Source: Myxococcales bacterium
GTDB taxonomy: Bacteria; Myxococcota_A; Polyangia; Polyangiales; Polyangiaceae
Assembly: GCA_016706225.1 (NCBI GenBank)
Contig: JADJKB010000022.1
Location: 310,001-374,000 of the forward strand
Direction of reading: 5' to 3'
DNA: 64,000 nucleotides
This document shows, one piece after another, positions 18,089 through 29,558 of this stretch (position 1 is its first letter; each line of letters opens with the position of its first letter). Below the pieces are notes generated by a model. That model was not told the origin of the DNA and did not search any database. It saw only the letters and a list, made by a program, of their open reading frames with translations. A program made the translations under genes and the position numbers.

Positions 18089-18993
18089 CCCGCGCTCGGC
18101 GGTCGCATCCGCCGACGCTGGCGAAAATCGTGGAGCGCGCGCTCGCGGCAGAGGGCGAGCTATCACCGCAGTCCCGTATCCTGGTCGCCGTCTCCGGCGG
18201 GCCGGATTCTCAGGCCATGTTGCACGTCCTCTGTCGGCTGAGAGAACGCATGCAGCTCGAGCTCTTCGCGCACGGCGTGGACCACGGCACCCGCCCGGAG
18301 GCACGAGCCGAGCTCGACCTGGCCGAGGCCCTCGCTCGTCAGAGCTCGGTGCCGTTCGACCGGACCCAGGTGCGAGTCGAAAAAGGAGGCAATCTGATGG
18401 CTCGCGCGCGCACACTGCGCTACGCGGCGCTGCGTGCGGCGGCGGGGCAGGTCGGCGCCAGTCTGATCGCGACGGGACACCACGCCGACGACCGGGCCGA
18501 GACGGTGCTCTTGCGACTCCTGCGCGGTGCCGGACCGCGGGGGCTCTCGGTGCTTCCGCTGAGAGACGGCGACCTGCTCCGCCCATTGGTCCGTGCGCGC
18601 CGCACGGATGTGCAGGCCCACGTCGCACGCCACCGCCTCGCGGTTGCCACCGATCCGAGCAACGAAAACCCCCGCTTTCTTCGGACCCGCGTCCGGCGGG
18701 AGCTGTTGCCACTCCTCGAGTCGCTCTCGCCTCGAGTGGTCGACCACTTGAACGCTCTCGCGGACCAGCTGGGCGACCCCGAGCCGCCCTTTCTGACCGC
18801 TCCCGACGGCGCCCCCGTCCGGCTCGGGCGCGCGCAGTCCCAGTCGTTGCGCCAGCTGCTGAAAAACCGCGATATCCAGGCGGAGATCTGGCTGCCCGGT
18901 GGGCGGGCCATCCGCCTCGATCCCGCGAGCGGGCTCCCCCATGTCGTCCCGGCGACCCGAAGAGGGGCTGCCATCCGAAGGAAAAGTGATTAA
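18085..18993 (+). CDS. tilS: tRNA(Ile)-lysidine synthase TilS (short form)
   Basis: TilS attaches lysine to C34 of the CAU-anticodon tRNA-Ile so that it reads AUA. The 302 residues contain the PP-loop VAVSGGPDS at about residue 35, GVDHGTRPEA, GHHADDRAETVLLRLLRG and the ENPRFLRTRVRRELLP segment. It lacks the long C-terminal domains of the E. coli enzyme, like other short TilS proteins. The neighbour ftsH follows, a gene order (tilS-ftsH) conserved in many bacteria. Confidence 0.93.
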   Translation: MTRARRSHPPTLAKIVERALAAEGELSPQSRILVAVSGGPDSQAMLHVLCRLRERMQLELFAHGVDHGTRPEARAELDLAEALARQSSVPFDRTQVRVEKGGNLMARARTLRYAALRAAAGQVGASLIATGHHADDRAETVLLRLLRGAGPRGLSVLPLRDGDLLRPLVRARRTDVQAHVARHRLAVATDPSNENPRFLRTRVRRELLPLLESLSPRVVDHLNALADQLGDPEPPFLTAPDGAPVRLGRAQSQSLRQLLKNRDIQAEIWLPGGRAIRLDPASGLPHVVPATRRGAAIRRKSD

Positions 18994-19164
18994 TTCACAT
19001 CTCACCGGGCCGAACGGCTGATACCGATCGGTTCTTCTCACGTCCAAATCGACGGACCCTTCTGGCAATCGTATGCTTGTAACTCTCGGCCCTCTCGGGG
19101 GCCCGCCACACCCGCGGACCGCTCCGGTCTCCCATTCGTCGCTCTCGCGTTTCGAGGTCGCTAA

Positions 19165-21105
<1,941 letters not shown>

Positions 21106-21598
21106 GGGGTGTCCCTAGTTCTCACTCCGTTGACGACAGCGAACGCCACGCGACGCTTCCGCACTGTCGAAACAGCCGCCGCCGGTCCCGGCCGGTTCTC
21201 GCACTCCGGTCTCAGTGGCGGATCGCGATCTGATCATGGCAAGACTGCTCACGTGATCCCAGGGCTCGGCCTCCGGCCGAGGGGCGCGTATCGAGCAATC
21301 GGTTTCGCTGGCTCGTTGCCAGGCCTGCGTTCGGCGCCGAAGGTGAGGTGGATGGCCGGGACACGGGTGCCTCGTCCGGGCAGTACTTGCCATGACAACC
21401 TCTTTGCGGAGACGAGGAACCACCAGCGCGCGGGGGGAGAGCGTAAGGAGTGCGCAAGCGAGCGCGGAGCTTCACCGACGTTGACCTTGACGGCAACGAA
21501 ACTCGTCGCTTCGAGGGATTCGAACTACCAGCGGCCGAGGCCTTTCACGCGGCCGAAAGCGCCGCCGTGCGGGGCCGTAGCGGCGGCGAGCACGACGC
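21106..21598. other. 493-bp intergenic region with no supported gene
   Basis: The gap between the convergent ftsH and lipase-like genes holds no frame with convincing coding character. Open frames here are Arg/Pro-rich and lack a start with ribosome-binding site. It contains one good hairpin (21265-21281) and short stretches that resemble tRNA pieces near 21510-21560 but do not fold as a tRNA. It may contain a terminator, an unrecognised small RNA or decayed sequence. Confidence 0.4.
21265..21281. other. 7-bp perfect hairpin downstream of ftsH
   Basis: CTCGGCC at 21265-21271 pairs with GGCCGAG at 21275-21281 over a 3-nt loop. It lies about 160 bp after ftsH and has no U-run, so it is only a possible terminator. 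Confidence 0.3.
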
Positions 21599-23566
21599 TC
21601 ACTCCGGATCACACACGCCATCGCAGGTCGGCTCGACCTTGCCGCCTGGCTTCAGGAAGCGGCTGATCTGCTCACGCGCGGAGGCGAGTCGGCGAACCCC
21701 TTCGTGCACCTCGTTCTGCGCCACCGGAGGGATCGCCTCGTAGCCGGGCTGTGGCTGGATCTTGAAGTCGAACTCGGCGAAGGCCGAGCCGTCGATCAAC
21801 CCTGCGACCGGCGTGATGCCCCAGATCGGGCGCGGCGCCGGCGACACCTGTGGGACACCGAGGCTGCGAGCCTGTAGCTCCGCGGACAGCGGAGGAACCG
21901 CAGGATCTCCGATGCCCGAGTGCAGGAGCACCCGGCGTGCGGCAGGGGAGCCCGCAAACGTGTTCGAGAGCAAGCGCGGCGCGTACATGATCGGGTCGAT
22001 GCGGTCGAAGGAGAGCTGCGTCATGAAGCTCAGCCGCAGCTGATCCAGCTTGCTCGGGAGCACGTTGCCCATCAGCAGCAAGAACAGCGCGAAGGGCTGG
22101 GCGCGGAACATCATGAACGAGAAATCGGCGCCCCCGACCCCGAGCGCGGCGCGCTCGATGCTCGGCGAGAGCGCCACGTAGCTCGAGCCTAGGATGTGAC
22201 CCAGGCTGTTGCCGTGGAAATAGAGGGTGCTCGGGTCGTACGCCGGCCCGGCGGGGGTCATGAGCTCCGGTCGTTTCGCCAGCTCACCCTGCGCAAGCGC
22301 TCCGACCGCGATGAAGTTCGCCATCGCCTGGTGCAGGCGGTCGGTGAACAGCATGATGTTGCTGGTGTCGCCGATCAGGGCATCGGTGACCTTGATGCGA
22401 TCTTCATCGCTCATGCCCACCCAGTTGGCCGCGAGCACGACAAAGCCCTTTTCATCCGCGAGCTCCGCCGGATGTCCCTCCGCTTCGGCGCGGGTACCGA
22501 AGAATCCGTGCCCGTATTGCAGCAGCCGGGCGGGTGCTGAGCCCGCCGGGCGATTCCCGACGCTGGGCGGAATGATCACACTGAAGGGCACGTCGACCTC
22601 GCCGTTCGGCACGACCTTGCCCGCGCCATCGCGGAACAGCCGCGCATACGGCGCGTCCTTCTCCAGAAAGAGGGGCACCTTCACGCTCCCCTCGATCTGG
22701 CGCCAGATGTGCTCGCTGACCGCGTCCTTCTGGCTGGTTACCTGAAACGTGAGCGGCTGCTTCAGCACCCCCAGCATGTGCTCACGCACCGCCAGCATGT
22801 CACCGATGGCGTTCTCCTCGGTCCGCGTCGTGAAGTCCCAGGCCAGGAGCAAATCACCTCGGTTCACCCCGGCCTGGGCGAGCACCGGAAAGATCTGCTT
22901 TTCGTAACGCTTGCCGAGCGGGCCGAGCAGCGGGTCACCCGCGGTCTTTTTGTCTCGAATGCGGCGAAACGCCTCGGGCGGCGAGTGCGGCGCACCGCTG
23001 GCGTCGTCGAGCTTCTGCACGGCGACGACGTAACGGTGCTGATCGGCGAGGCGAACGAGCGGGCGAATCACGAGCCCGCGATCGGAGTCGTCGTCCGCCC
23101 GCGGGTCGGTCTCCGCGAAGTGGGGGACCGCGGCGCCCGACTCGGCGTCGATGAGCAGCGTGGAGTTTCCGGCGGCGAGCGACTTGTCGATGTCGCCGTC
23201 GTGGAACACGAGCCCCGAGGAGTCCACTCCGCCCGGCAGGTACAACAAGATCTGGGAACCGGGGGAGAAACCATCGGCCGGGTGCAGCGTCGTCAGGTCG
23301 ACCTTCACTCCGTCGATGCTCTTCGGTTTCACCGCGTCCGAGAGCACCAGCCGGTGCTGTCCGGGGAGTGACTCGTCCGCGCTCCGATAGTGATCGGACG
23401 GAAACGGCAGCATGCAATCCCAGTCGGCGGCGATGGGGTTACAGCCCTCGGGGATGGCCAGCGGTTTGCCCGCGACGGCGTCGTCGTCGCTGCCACAGCC
23501 CGCGACGGCAAACACGAGGGGAAGAAGCAGCCTGCCTCGGCGAAACATGCTCTCACGTCGGGTCAT
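21599..23566 (-). CDS. Large lipase-like lipoprotein (alpha/beta hydrolase, VolA-like)
   Basis: A 655-residue protein with signal peptide and lipobox VAGC (Cys24). The N-terminal third contains FPSDHYR and a beta-rich stretch like the N-terminal domain of bacterial surface lipases. The C-terminal half contains QYGHGFFGTRAEA and the nucleophile elbow HGNSLGH with Ser454 in a GxSxG context. It is probably a surface-exposed lipase or esterase; the similarity to the Vibrio lipase VolA is tentative. The start codon overlaps the stop of the CCA-adding enzyme gene (23563-23566). An internal ATG at residue 7 is an alternative start. Confidence 0.75.
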   Translation of the reverse strand: MTRRESMFRRGRLLLPLVFAVAGCGSDDDAVAGKPLAIPEGCNPIAADWDCMLPFPSDHYRSADESLPGQHRLVLSDAVKPKSIDGVKVDLTTLHPADGFSPGSQILLYLPGGVDSSGLVFHDGDIDKSLAAGNSTLLIDAESGAAVPHFAETDPRADDDSDRGLVIRPLVRLADQHRYVVAVQKLDDASGAPHSPPEAFRRIRDKKTAGDPLLGPLGKRYEKQIFPVLAQAGVNRGDLLLAWDFTTRTEENAIGDMLAVREHMLGVLKQPLTFQVTSQKDAVSEHIWRQIEGSVKVPLFLEKDAPYARLFRDGAGKVVPNGEVDVPFSVIIPPSVGNRPAGSAPARLLQYGHGFFGTRAEAEGHPAELADEKGFVVLAANWVGMSDEDRIKVTDALIGDTSNIMLFTDRLHQAMANFIAVGALAQGELAKRPELMTPAGPAYDPSTLYFHGNSLGHILGSSYVALSPSIERAALGVGGADFSFMMFRAQPFALFLLLMGNVLPSKLDQLRLSFMTQLSFDRIDPIMYAPRLLSNTFAGSPAARRVLLHSGIGDPAVPPLSAELQARSLGVPQVSPAPRPIWGITPVAGLIDGSAFAEFDFKIQPQPGYEAIPPVAQNEVHEGVRRLASAREQISRFLKPGGKVEPTCDGVCDPE

Positions 23567-24969
23567 CGCAACTCCTCCCCATCGACGAGCTGGCGCGCCC
23601 GCTCGAGCAGCGGCTCCCTCGAATTGAGCTCGGGCGCCTCGATCACCTCGTCGAGCAGCGTGGCCAGGATCTTTCCGAGCAAGGGCCCGGGCGCAACCCC
23701 GACCTCGTTCATCAAGTCGTGCCCCGTGACGGCCAGATCCCGCGTCGAGATGGCGGTCCCCGCAGCCATGATGGCAGCCACCCGCTCCTTCAGCCCCGCG
23801 AGCCGGTCCAGGTCGCCGCTCGCGTCGCGGCCCTTCCCGAGCACGTCCGCGCGGTTGAGCTCGTAGAGGTCCGCGAGCAGATCGATGCCCACACGCTTGA
23901 TCCAGCGGCGAACCGCCGCGTCCGACCAGGACTCGTCGTAACAGATCAGGTGGTGGCGCACGAGGTCTACGATGCGCGCGCGTTCGTCGTTCGAAAAACG
24001 CAGACGCGACAGCATCGGCTCGGCCATCTCTGCCCCGATGCGCTCGTGCTCGTAGAACGTGTAGTCGTTGGTCTTGTCGCTGAAGGCGCGCGAGCGCGGT
24101 TTACCGACGTCGTGCAAGAGGCCAGCGACCCGGAGCACCGGGCTCGGCGGGCACGCATCGAGGCAGGCCATGGCATGACCCCAGACGTCGAACTCATGGT
24201 AGCGGTTCTGCTCGCACCCGACGGACTCGAGCAGCTCGGGCGCCGAGATCCCCAGCATGCCGTGCTCTCTCATCACCTCGAACGCACGGCTGGGACGGCG
24301 GGCCTTCATGGCCTTCAACCACTCGTCGCGGATGCGCTCTGGGCTCACCTTGGCGTAACTCGCCAACGACGGCTCGATGGCGCGCGCCGTCCCGGGTTCG
24401 ATCTCGACCTCGAGCGTGGCGACGAAACGCGCAGCGCGAAGCACCCTGAGCCCATCTTCCGCGAAGCGCGCCGCGGGGTCGCCCACCGCCCGCAGCACAC
24501 CCCGGGCCAGATCCGCCATGCCGTCGAATGGGTCGATCAACGCCTCTTCGAGCGGATCGTAGGCCATGGCATTGATGGTGAAGTCACGGCGCGCCAGGTC
24601 CGCCACGATGTCGTCGACGAAGAACACCGAGTCCGGACGGCGCCCATCGGAGTAAGTCGTCTCCCCGCGCAGTGTGGTGACCTCGTAACCGACATCGTCG
24701 ATCAAGACGGTGACGGTGCCGTGTTTGATACCCGTGGGGATCACGCGGCGAAACAGCTGCATCACCTGCTCGGGCCGTGCGTCCGTGGCAACGTCCCAAT
24801 CGTTGCGAAGTCCGTCATCGACCCCGCCACGCTTCGACGCAAGCACTTGATCACGAACACAGCCACCAACGACCCACGACCGGTGCTTCGCGTCGCGCAG
24901 GCGCTGGCAGAGCCCGCGCACGGCAGCGGGAATCGAAGCTCTGAGGACTCGGTCGAGCTCCTCGGTCAC
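23563..24969 (-). CDS. CCA tRNA nucleotidyltransferase / poly(A) polymerase family with HD domain
   Basis: This class II nucleotidyltransferase adds or repairs the tRNA 3' CCA end (or A-tails RNA; the two cannot be split by eye). Motifs in order: VVGGCVRDQVL, the metal-binding pair in NDWDVATDA, RRDFTINAMAYD, the RNA-binding helices, and an HD phosphohydrolase-like domain with LLHDVGKPR. The GTG at 24969 is chosen as start (468 residues) because GGGAG lies just upstream and it avoids a 50-bp overlap with the kinase; an ATG at 25065 would add 32 Arg-rich residues. Confidence 0.9.
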   Translation of the reverse strand: MTEELDRVLRASIPAAVRGLCQRLRDAKHRSWVVGGCVRDQVLASKRGGVDDGLRNDWDVATDARPEQVMQLFRRVIPTGIKHGTVTVLIDDVGYEVTTLRGETTYSDGRRPDSVFFVDDIVADLARRDFTINAMAYDPLEEALIDPFDGMADLARGVLRAVGDPAARFAEDGLRVLRAARFVATLEVEIEPGTARAIEPSLASYAKVSPERIRDEWLKAMKARRPSRAFEVMREHGMLGISAPELLESVGCEQNRYHEFDVWGHAMACLDACPPSPVLRVAGLLHDVGKPRSRAFSDKTNDYTFYEHERIGAEMAEPMLSRLRFSNDERARIVDLVRHHLICYDESWSDAAVRRWIKRVGIDLLADLYELNRADVLGKGRDASGDLDRLAGLKERVAAIMAAGTAISTRDLAVTGHDLMNEVGVAPGPLLGKILATLLDEVIEAPELNSREPLLERARQLVDGEELR

Positions 24970-25015
24970 TCGGCGCTCCCGGATTGGCGGGACGACGCGA
25001 GCACGGTTCTCGGCA

Positions 25016-26689
25016 TTACTTCCACGGGTCGACGATTGCAGGATCTCCGCCGCCCGTCTTGCCACCCGGCTTTGTGACCGGCTTCTTCTCTTCCGGCTTC
25101 TTCTTTACCGGGGGGATGTAACGAGCCCCGGGAATTCGCACGAGCTTGACCGACAGCTTGGGCTCACTGGTGTCCACGCTGATGGTCCTTGGTCGGAAGC
25201 CGTCCCGTTTGATCGTGACCTCGCGCTTTTCGTCGGGGTCGAGCGACATGACGACCGGGCTCTCACCCAGGCTTTCTTTGCCCAAGAAGACCTCGGCATC
25301 GATGGGTTCGATGGCCAGCACGACCTGTTTCTTCGTTGGCTTCGCCGGCGGCGTGGGGATCGCGGACGGCGGCGGCGGTGGCGCGGGTTCGACCGAGGCG
25401 GTAGTACCCGACTGGGCCGTGCTGTTCGAGCCGAACGCGAAGATCCCGATCACGATCCCGACGGCCGTGAGCACTCCGGCCACGCCCGCGAACAGCGGCC
25501 ACCTCGAGCGAACCACGCCGAGCTCGAGGGGCGACGCCGGCATCATTGCCGGCATGCCCGCCTGGGCGCCGGTCTTGAAGTAGTCAGCCGGAACGTTGAA
25601 CCCACCCGAGCGGTTCATCATTTCCGGCACCGCCGCGGGGATGTCACCCGTGCGGTGTTTGTCGAGGTCGGCGAGCAGCTCCTCCATCGATTGGTAGCGC
25701 TGCTCGGGCCGCTTCGACAGGCACTTGAGCACAATGGCCTCGAGACCCGGCGGTACCGCCTGGGGCTCCGGCACCAAGGCCCGGATCGGCACCGGCGCCT
25801 TGTACATGTGCTGGGTCAAGATCCCCATGAAGTTGTCGGCGTCGAACGGCACCTTGCCGCTCGCGAGCTCGTACAAGATCACGCCGTACGAATAGATGTC
25901 TCCGCGGTGGTCGACGGGCGCACCGGCCGCCTGCTCCGGCGCCATGTAGTGCGGTGTCCCGAACACTGCACCCGCGCGAGTGAGCCGCCCCTCCGTGCTG
26001 GACGACACCTTGGCGATGCCAAAATCGAGGATCTTGACGAAGTCCTTCTCGCCACCGCGATCGATGAGGTGAATGTTGTCCGGCTTGAGATCGCGATGCA
26101 CGATCCCAGCCCTGTGGGCGGCGGCCAGACCCTCCGCCAGCTGTTTGGCGATGTGAATCAGCCGCGGCACGGGCACCGGAGTGCCGCCCTCGACGATCTT
26201 GGTGAGCGCGTCCCCCTCGAGGAACTCCATCACGAAATAGGTGGAACCGTCCGGGAGCAGACCGAAATCACTGATGTCGATGATGTGCTCGTTGCCGATC
26301 GCGGAAGCCGAACGCGCCTCGTTCAGGAAGCGCTCGGTCACCTCCTTGTCGCGCGCGAGATCGGCACGCAGCACCTTCATCGCGACCTTCTTGCCGATGA
26401 TGGTGTGAATGCAGCGATAGACGACCCCCATGCCGCCTTCGCCGAGGATGCGCTCGACTCGGTAGCGACCATCGATCGTCGAGCCGATGTACGGATCCGA
26501 GCGCTCTTTCTCGGAGGGAACACGGGTGACCTGGCTGGTCTCGAACTCGATGTCGACCATCGACGAGGTCACCATCGTCACGAGCTTCAGCGGCGCCGGT
26601 TGAGGGAGATCCCCAGTCGGTGAATTGGGCGGTGCCGTCGCGGCTTCCACCACGGCGTTCGGCACTCTTTTGTCGCGGCCCTCGGTCAT
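25016..26689 (-). CDS. Serine/threonine protein kinase with PEGA domain
   Basis: A 557-residue membrane kinase. Residues 80-340 form a complete Hanks-type domain: GEGGMGVVY, Lys in VAMKVL, HRDLKPDN, LDFGIAK, GTPHYMAPEQ. A single membrane helix (about residues 395-415, LFAGVAGVLTAVGIVIGIFAF) is followed by a Pro-rich linker and a PEGA domain (residues 455-530, with LGESP). The kinase is cytoplasmic and the PEGA part extracytoplasmic, suggesting signal reception outside. It lies just upstream of the CCA-adding enzyme gene. Confidence 0.95.
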   Translation of the reverse strand: MTEGRDKRVPNAVVEAATAPPNSPTGDLPQPAPLKLVTMVTSSMVDIEFETSQVTRVPSEKERSDPYIGSTIDGRYRVERILGEGGMGVVYRCIHTIIGKKVAMKVLRADLARDKEVTERFLNEARSASAIGNEHIIDISDFGLLPDGSTYFVMEFLEGDALTKIVEGGTPVPVPRLIHIAKQLAEGLAAAHRAGIVHRDLKPDNIHLIDRGGEKDFVKILDFGIAKVSSSTEGRLTRAGAVFGTPHYMAPEQAAGAPVDHRGDIYSYGVILYELASGKVPFDADNFMGILTQHMYKAPVPIRALVPEPQAVPPGLEAIVLKCLSKRPEQRYQSMEELLADLDKHRTGDIPAAVPEMMNRSGGFNVPADYFKTGAQAGMPAMMPASPLELGVVRSRWPLFAGVAGVLTAVGIVIGIFAFGSNSTAQSGTTASVEPAPPPPPSAIPTPPAKPTKKQVVLAIEPIDAEVFLGKESLGESPVVMSLDPDEKREVTIKRDGFRPRTISVDTSEPKLSVKLVRIPGARYIPPVKKKPEEKKPVTKPGGKTGGGDPAIVDPWK

Positions 26690-26936
26690 CGTGGGGCTAG
26701 TTCCAGAAAGTTACGCTAGAGCCCAATCTTACTCCACTTTTCGCGGGTTGATGAGGGCAGGCCGGTGCTTTGGCCTCACTGGTCAGGGGTTCATCCGGGC
26801 AATGACCGCCCCCCGCATGGCTCGGCTGGAGGTCATTTCCGATGCGGCCCGGAGCAGAGTGGCAAAAGCACCGGGGAATGCGCGCGTAGTTTGAGCTGTC
26901 TTACACCGCGCACCGTCTGCTACATCAGCCGCCAGT

Positions 26937-28559
26937 ATGGGATTCCCGCTCGAGCTCGCTGTCCGCTACATGCGCTCGAAGAAGCGGGCGTTCGTGTCCG
27001 TGGGCACCGTGTTCGCCGTGCTGGGTGTCGCCCTCGGAGTAGCGGCGTTGGCCACGGTGATGAGCGTCACCGGCGGGTTCCGAGCGGAATTTCGCGAGAA
27101 GGTCCTGGGTGTCAACGCCCACGTCTTGATCCTGAAGTACTCGAGCGATTTTCGTGAATACCGCGAGGTGATCAAGAAGGTCGAGGACGTGCCGGGCATC
27201 ACGGGCATCGCGCCCTTCGTCATCAACCCCATGATGGTCACTCACGGCGAGAAGACCGCGACCGGTGTGCTGCTCAAGGGCGTCGATCCCGTTCGGATGC
27301 CAACGGTGCTCGATCTTCCGCGTCACATCGTCGAGGGCTCGGTCGAAGGCCTGCGCCTGACGAGTGCCAAGCCACCCGATCGGCGCAGAAAGAGTTTGTT
27401 CGACGACCCGACTCCTCTGCCCAAAAAGAGCGGAGTCGACGGCGGCAAGAACCCGCTCTTGCTAGAGATGGAAAAAGAGGTCGCGCTGCCGGACGATTCG
27501 CCGGCGGCGGACGCAGGCGCCGATGCCTCCGTCGCGCCTCGAGGCGTGCGGCCCGACGCCGGAGTCGCTGCGAAGACCGGCGACGAGCTCGACGGTGAGA
27601 CGGACGAGGACGAGGTCGACCTCTCACCGGACGGAGGCGCCCCGATCGGAGCCATCGAGCCGGACGGCGGTTTCGTCAGTGAGCTGCCCGACGACGACTT
27701 CCTTCCGGCGGATGTCGACCCCGATCCGTGCCGCGACCCGGAGTCCGTCAAGCGCCTCCCCGGGATCATCGTCGGCAAGACACTGAAGGAGAACCTGAAG
27801 CTCCAGCTCGGTTCGTGCGTTCAAGTCACCTCGCCCACCGTCGGTTATGCCTATTCCCACGGTGCAGTGCTGGCGCCGGTGGCCAAACAATTCCGGGTGA
27901 TCGCGGTGTTCGACGCGGGCTTCGATCAGTACGACTCGAAGCTCGTTTACACGGATCTGTACGAGGCGCAGGTCTTCGGTGACTCGGGGGACAGCGTTAC
28001 CGGCATCGAAATGAAGGTGGCGGACATCGAACAAGCCCGCGACGTCGCCCGCCTGCTCGACGAACGCCTCGCGGATGGCATTTACCACACCATGGATTGG
28101 GAGGAGCTGAACCACGGCCTGTTCACGGCGCTCCGGATTCAGCAGATCTTGATGAGCCTGGTCTTGGCGCTCATCATCGTCGTCGCCGCGTTCACCGTCG
28201 TCGCGACGCTGATCATGGTGGTGCTCGACAAGAAGAAGGAGATCGCCGTGATGAAGGCGATGGGCGCGAGTGACCGTGATCTGCTGCGCGCGTTCTTGTA
28301 TCAAGGCGCGATCATCGGCCTGATCGGTGCGTCGATTGGGCTCGGGCTGGGACTCCTATTCTGCAAGGGGCTCCTGATCTACGGCTTCCCGTTGGACGCG
28401 AAGGTGTATTTCATCTCGCGCTTGCCCGTACAGGTGAAGCCCCTCGAGTTCACCATGGTCGGGGTGTTCGCAGTGATTGTTTGCCTCGCGGCGACCGTCT
28501 GGCCCGCGATGTACGCGGCGCGCCTGCGGCCGGCCGAGGCGTTCCGCGAGCAGCAGTAA
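26937..28559 (+). CDS. LolC/LolE-type ABC transporter permease with long acidic insert
   Basis: A 540-residue FtsX/MacB-family permease. An N-terminal membrane helix (residues 20-45) follows ELAVRYMRSKKR, the usual LolC/E opening. Three C-terminal helices (about 400-430, 455-480, 505-525) follow, with the EIAVMKAMGAS cytoplasmic loop. LolCDE exports lipoproteins to the outer membrane. Residues 135-260 of the periplasmic part are an insert rich in Asp, Glu, Pro and Gly that normal LolC/E lack. No LolD ATPase is adjacent, which is unusual. A related function in lipoprotein or cell-division export cannot be excluded. Confidence 0.85.
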   Translation: MGFPLELAVRYMRSKKRAFVSVGTVFAVLGVALGVAALATVMSVTGGFRAEFREKVLGVNAHVLILKYSSDFREYREVIKKVEDVPGITGIAPFVINPMMVTHGEKTATGVLLKGVDPVRMPTVLDLPRHIVEGSVEGLRLTSAKPPDRRRKSLFDDPTPLPKKSGVDGGKNPLLLEMEKEVALPDDSPAADAGADASVAPRGVRPDAGVAAKTGDELDGETDEDEVDLSPDGGAPIGAIEPDGGFVSELPDDDFLPADVDPDPCRDPESVKRLPGIIVGKTLKENLKLQLGSCVQVTSPTVGYAYSHGAVLAPVAKQFRVIAVFDAGFDQYDSKLVYTDLYEAQVFGDSGDSVTGIEMKVADIEQARDVARLLDERLADGIYHTMDWEELNHGLFTALRIQQILMSLVLALIIVVAAFTVVATLIMVVLDKKKEIAVMKAMGASDRDLLRAFLYQGAIIGLIGASIGLGLGLLFCKGLLIYGFPLDAKVYFISRLPVQVKPLEFTMVGVFAVIVCLAATVWPAMYAARLRPAEAFREQQ

Positions 28560-28568
28560 CGGCGCGGC

Positions 28569-29306
28569 TCAGGACCCGGGAAAACTCTGGCTCGCGCCGC
28601 CGCGCGTCGAGGGCGGCGGCATCTGGGCGCGTCGGATCAAGCCGAGGACTCGGGCTGCGAGCTCGGGCGCGCGGAAGGGTTTGCTCACGAAGTCGTCCGC
28701 GCCGGCCGCAAACGCCTCGACGATGTCGCCAGTGGAAGAGTGCGCGGTCAGGAACAACACCGGCAGTCGGCTGAGGCGAGCCTCTTTGCGCAAGCGCCGA
28801 CAGAACTCGACGCCGCTCATACCCGGGAGGTTCCAATCGAGGACCATCAGATCCGGGCGCGACTCGCGCAGGCTGTCGAATGCCTCCTCGGCGCTCGACA
28901 CCGCCACCGCTTGAAACCCGGCCGAGCGCAGCATCGCGCAGACCACGTTCTGCAGATCGCTGTCGTCGTCCACGATCAGTACGCTGGCGTCCGCGGGCGC
29001 TTTGATCTCGAACACCGGCAACGGCATGCTCGGCGGCGGGATCGTCGGCGGCTCCATCGAATTGGCGAATTGCCACAGGCGTGACCAGTCTCGATCGGTG
29101 AAGGCCATTCGTAGGCCATCGCCACGATCGACGACGCAGGCCGCGACTGCAGTGGACTCGGCCCCCACACAGAAAGTGGTGAGCACCCACTCTCCGTCTT
29201 TGAGCCCGTCGGAGCACGGCAGCTCGAGCTCTTGCTCGTCTCCACCGACCTCCATCTGCAACGCGAGCGCCTCGAAGCTCTCGGATTGAAGGATGATGCC
29301 CCTCAC
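28569..29306 (-). CDS. Response regulator with an N-terminal domain and C-terminal receiver
   Basis: A 245-residue protein. The receiver is C-terminal (residues 105-228): VLIVDDDSDLQ, phospho-acceptor Asp in LMVLDWNLPG, Thr in FLTAHSS and Lys in FVSKPFR. The first 90 residues are beta-rich and look like a small PilZ-like or other sensor domain, not identified with confidence. A Pro-rich linker joins them. There is no DNA-binding domain, so output is likely protein-protein. It converges with the LolC/E-like gene (9-bp gap). Confidence 0.8.
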   Translation of the reverse strand: MRGIILQSESFEALALQMEVGGDEQELELPCSDGLKDGEWVLTTFCVGAESTAVAACVVDRGDGLRMAFTDRDWSRLWQFANSMEPPTIPPPSMPLPVFEIKAPADASVLIVDDDSDLQNVVCAMLRSAGFQAVAVSSAEEAFDSLRESRPDLMVLDWNLPGMSGVEFCRRLRKEARLSRLPVLFLTAHSSTGDIVEAFAAGADDFVSKPFRAPELAARVLGLIRRAQMPPPSTRGGASQSFPGS

Positions 29307-29558
29307 GGCGGCGGGAGCCTAGCGCGCCGCGCGCGATCGGACCAGCTCTCGGCGGTGGAGCTGGAGCTGCTCGGCGGCGGCGCCGCGGAGGACACGGCAA
29401 AAGCCCCGCTCCACGAGCATTTGTCGTGAAATTTGCGGGGTCACGCGCTTCGCCCGGCCCGCTTCTTGCGCCGGCTTTCGCTTCGCAACCGCCGCGATGC
29501 CCGACCGACAACATTCCACGAGGGAACTCGTACCAAACCCACACGGGTCAGGGCAGAC

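Noticed and set aside
21510..21560. tRNA-like pieces (a TTCGAAT loop on the minus strand and CTTTCAC with AGCGGCCGAGG on the plus strand)
   Set aside because: The T-stem has two mismatches, the D and anticodon pieces lie on the other strand without a T-arm, and no acceptor stem pairs. No tRNA can be drawn.
21109..21666. Possible gene after ftsH
   Set aside because: No ribosome-binding site, no domain, and it overlaps the end of the lipase-like gene on the other strand.
25016..25065. ATG at 25065 as start of the CCA-adding enzyme
   Set aside because: It would overlap the kinase gene by 50 bp and add an Arg-rich leader; the GTG at 24969 has a good ribosome-binding site.
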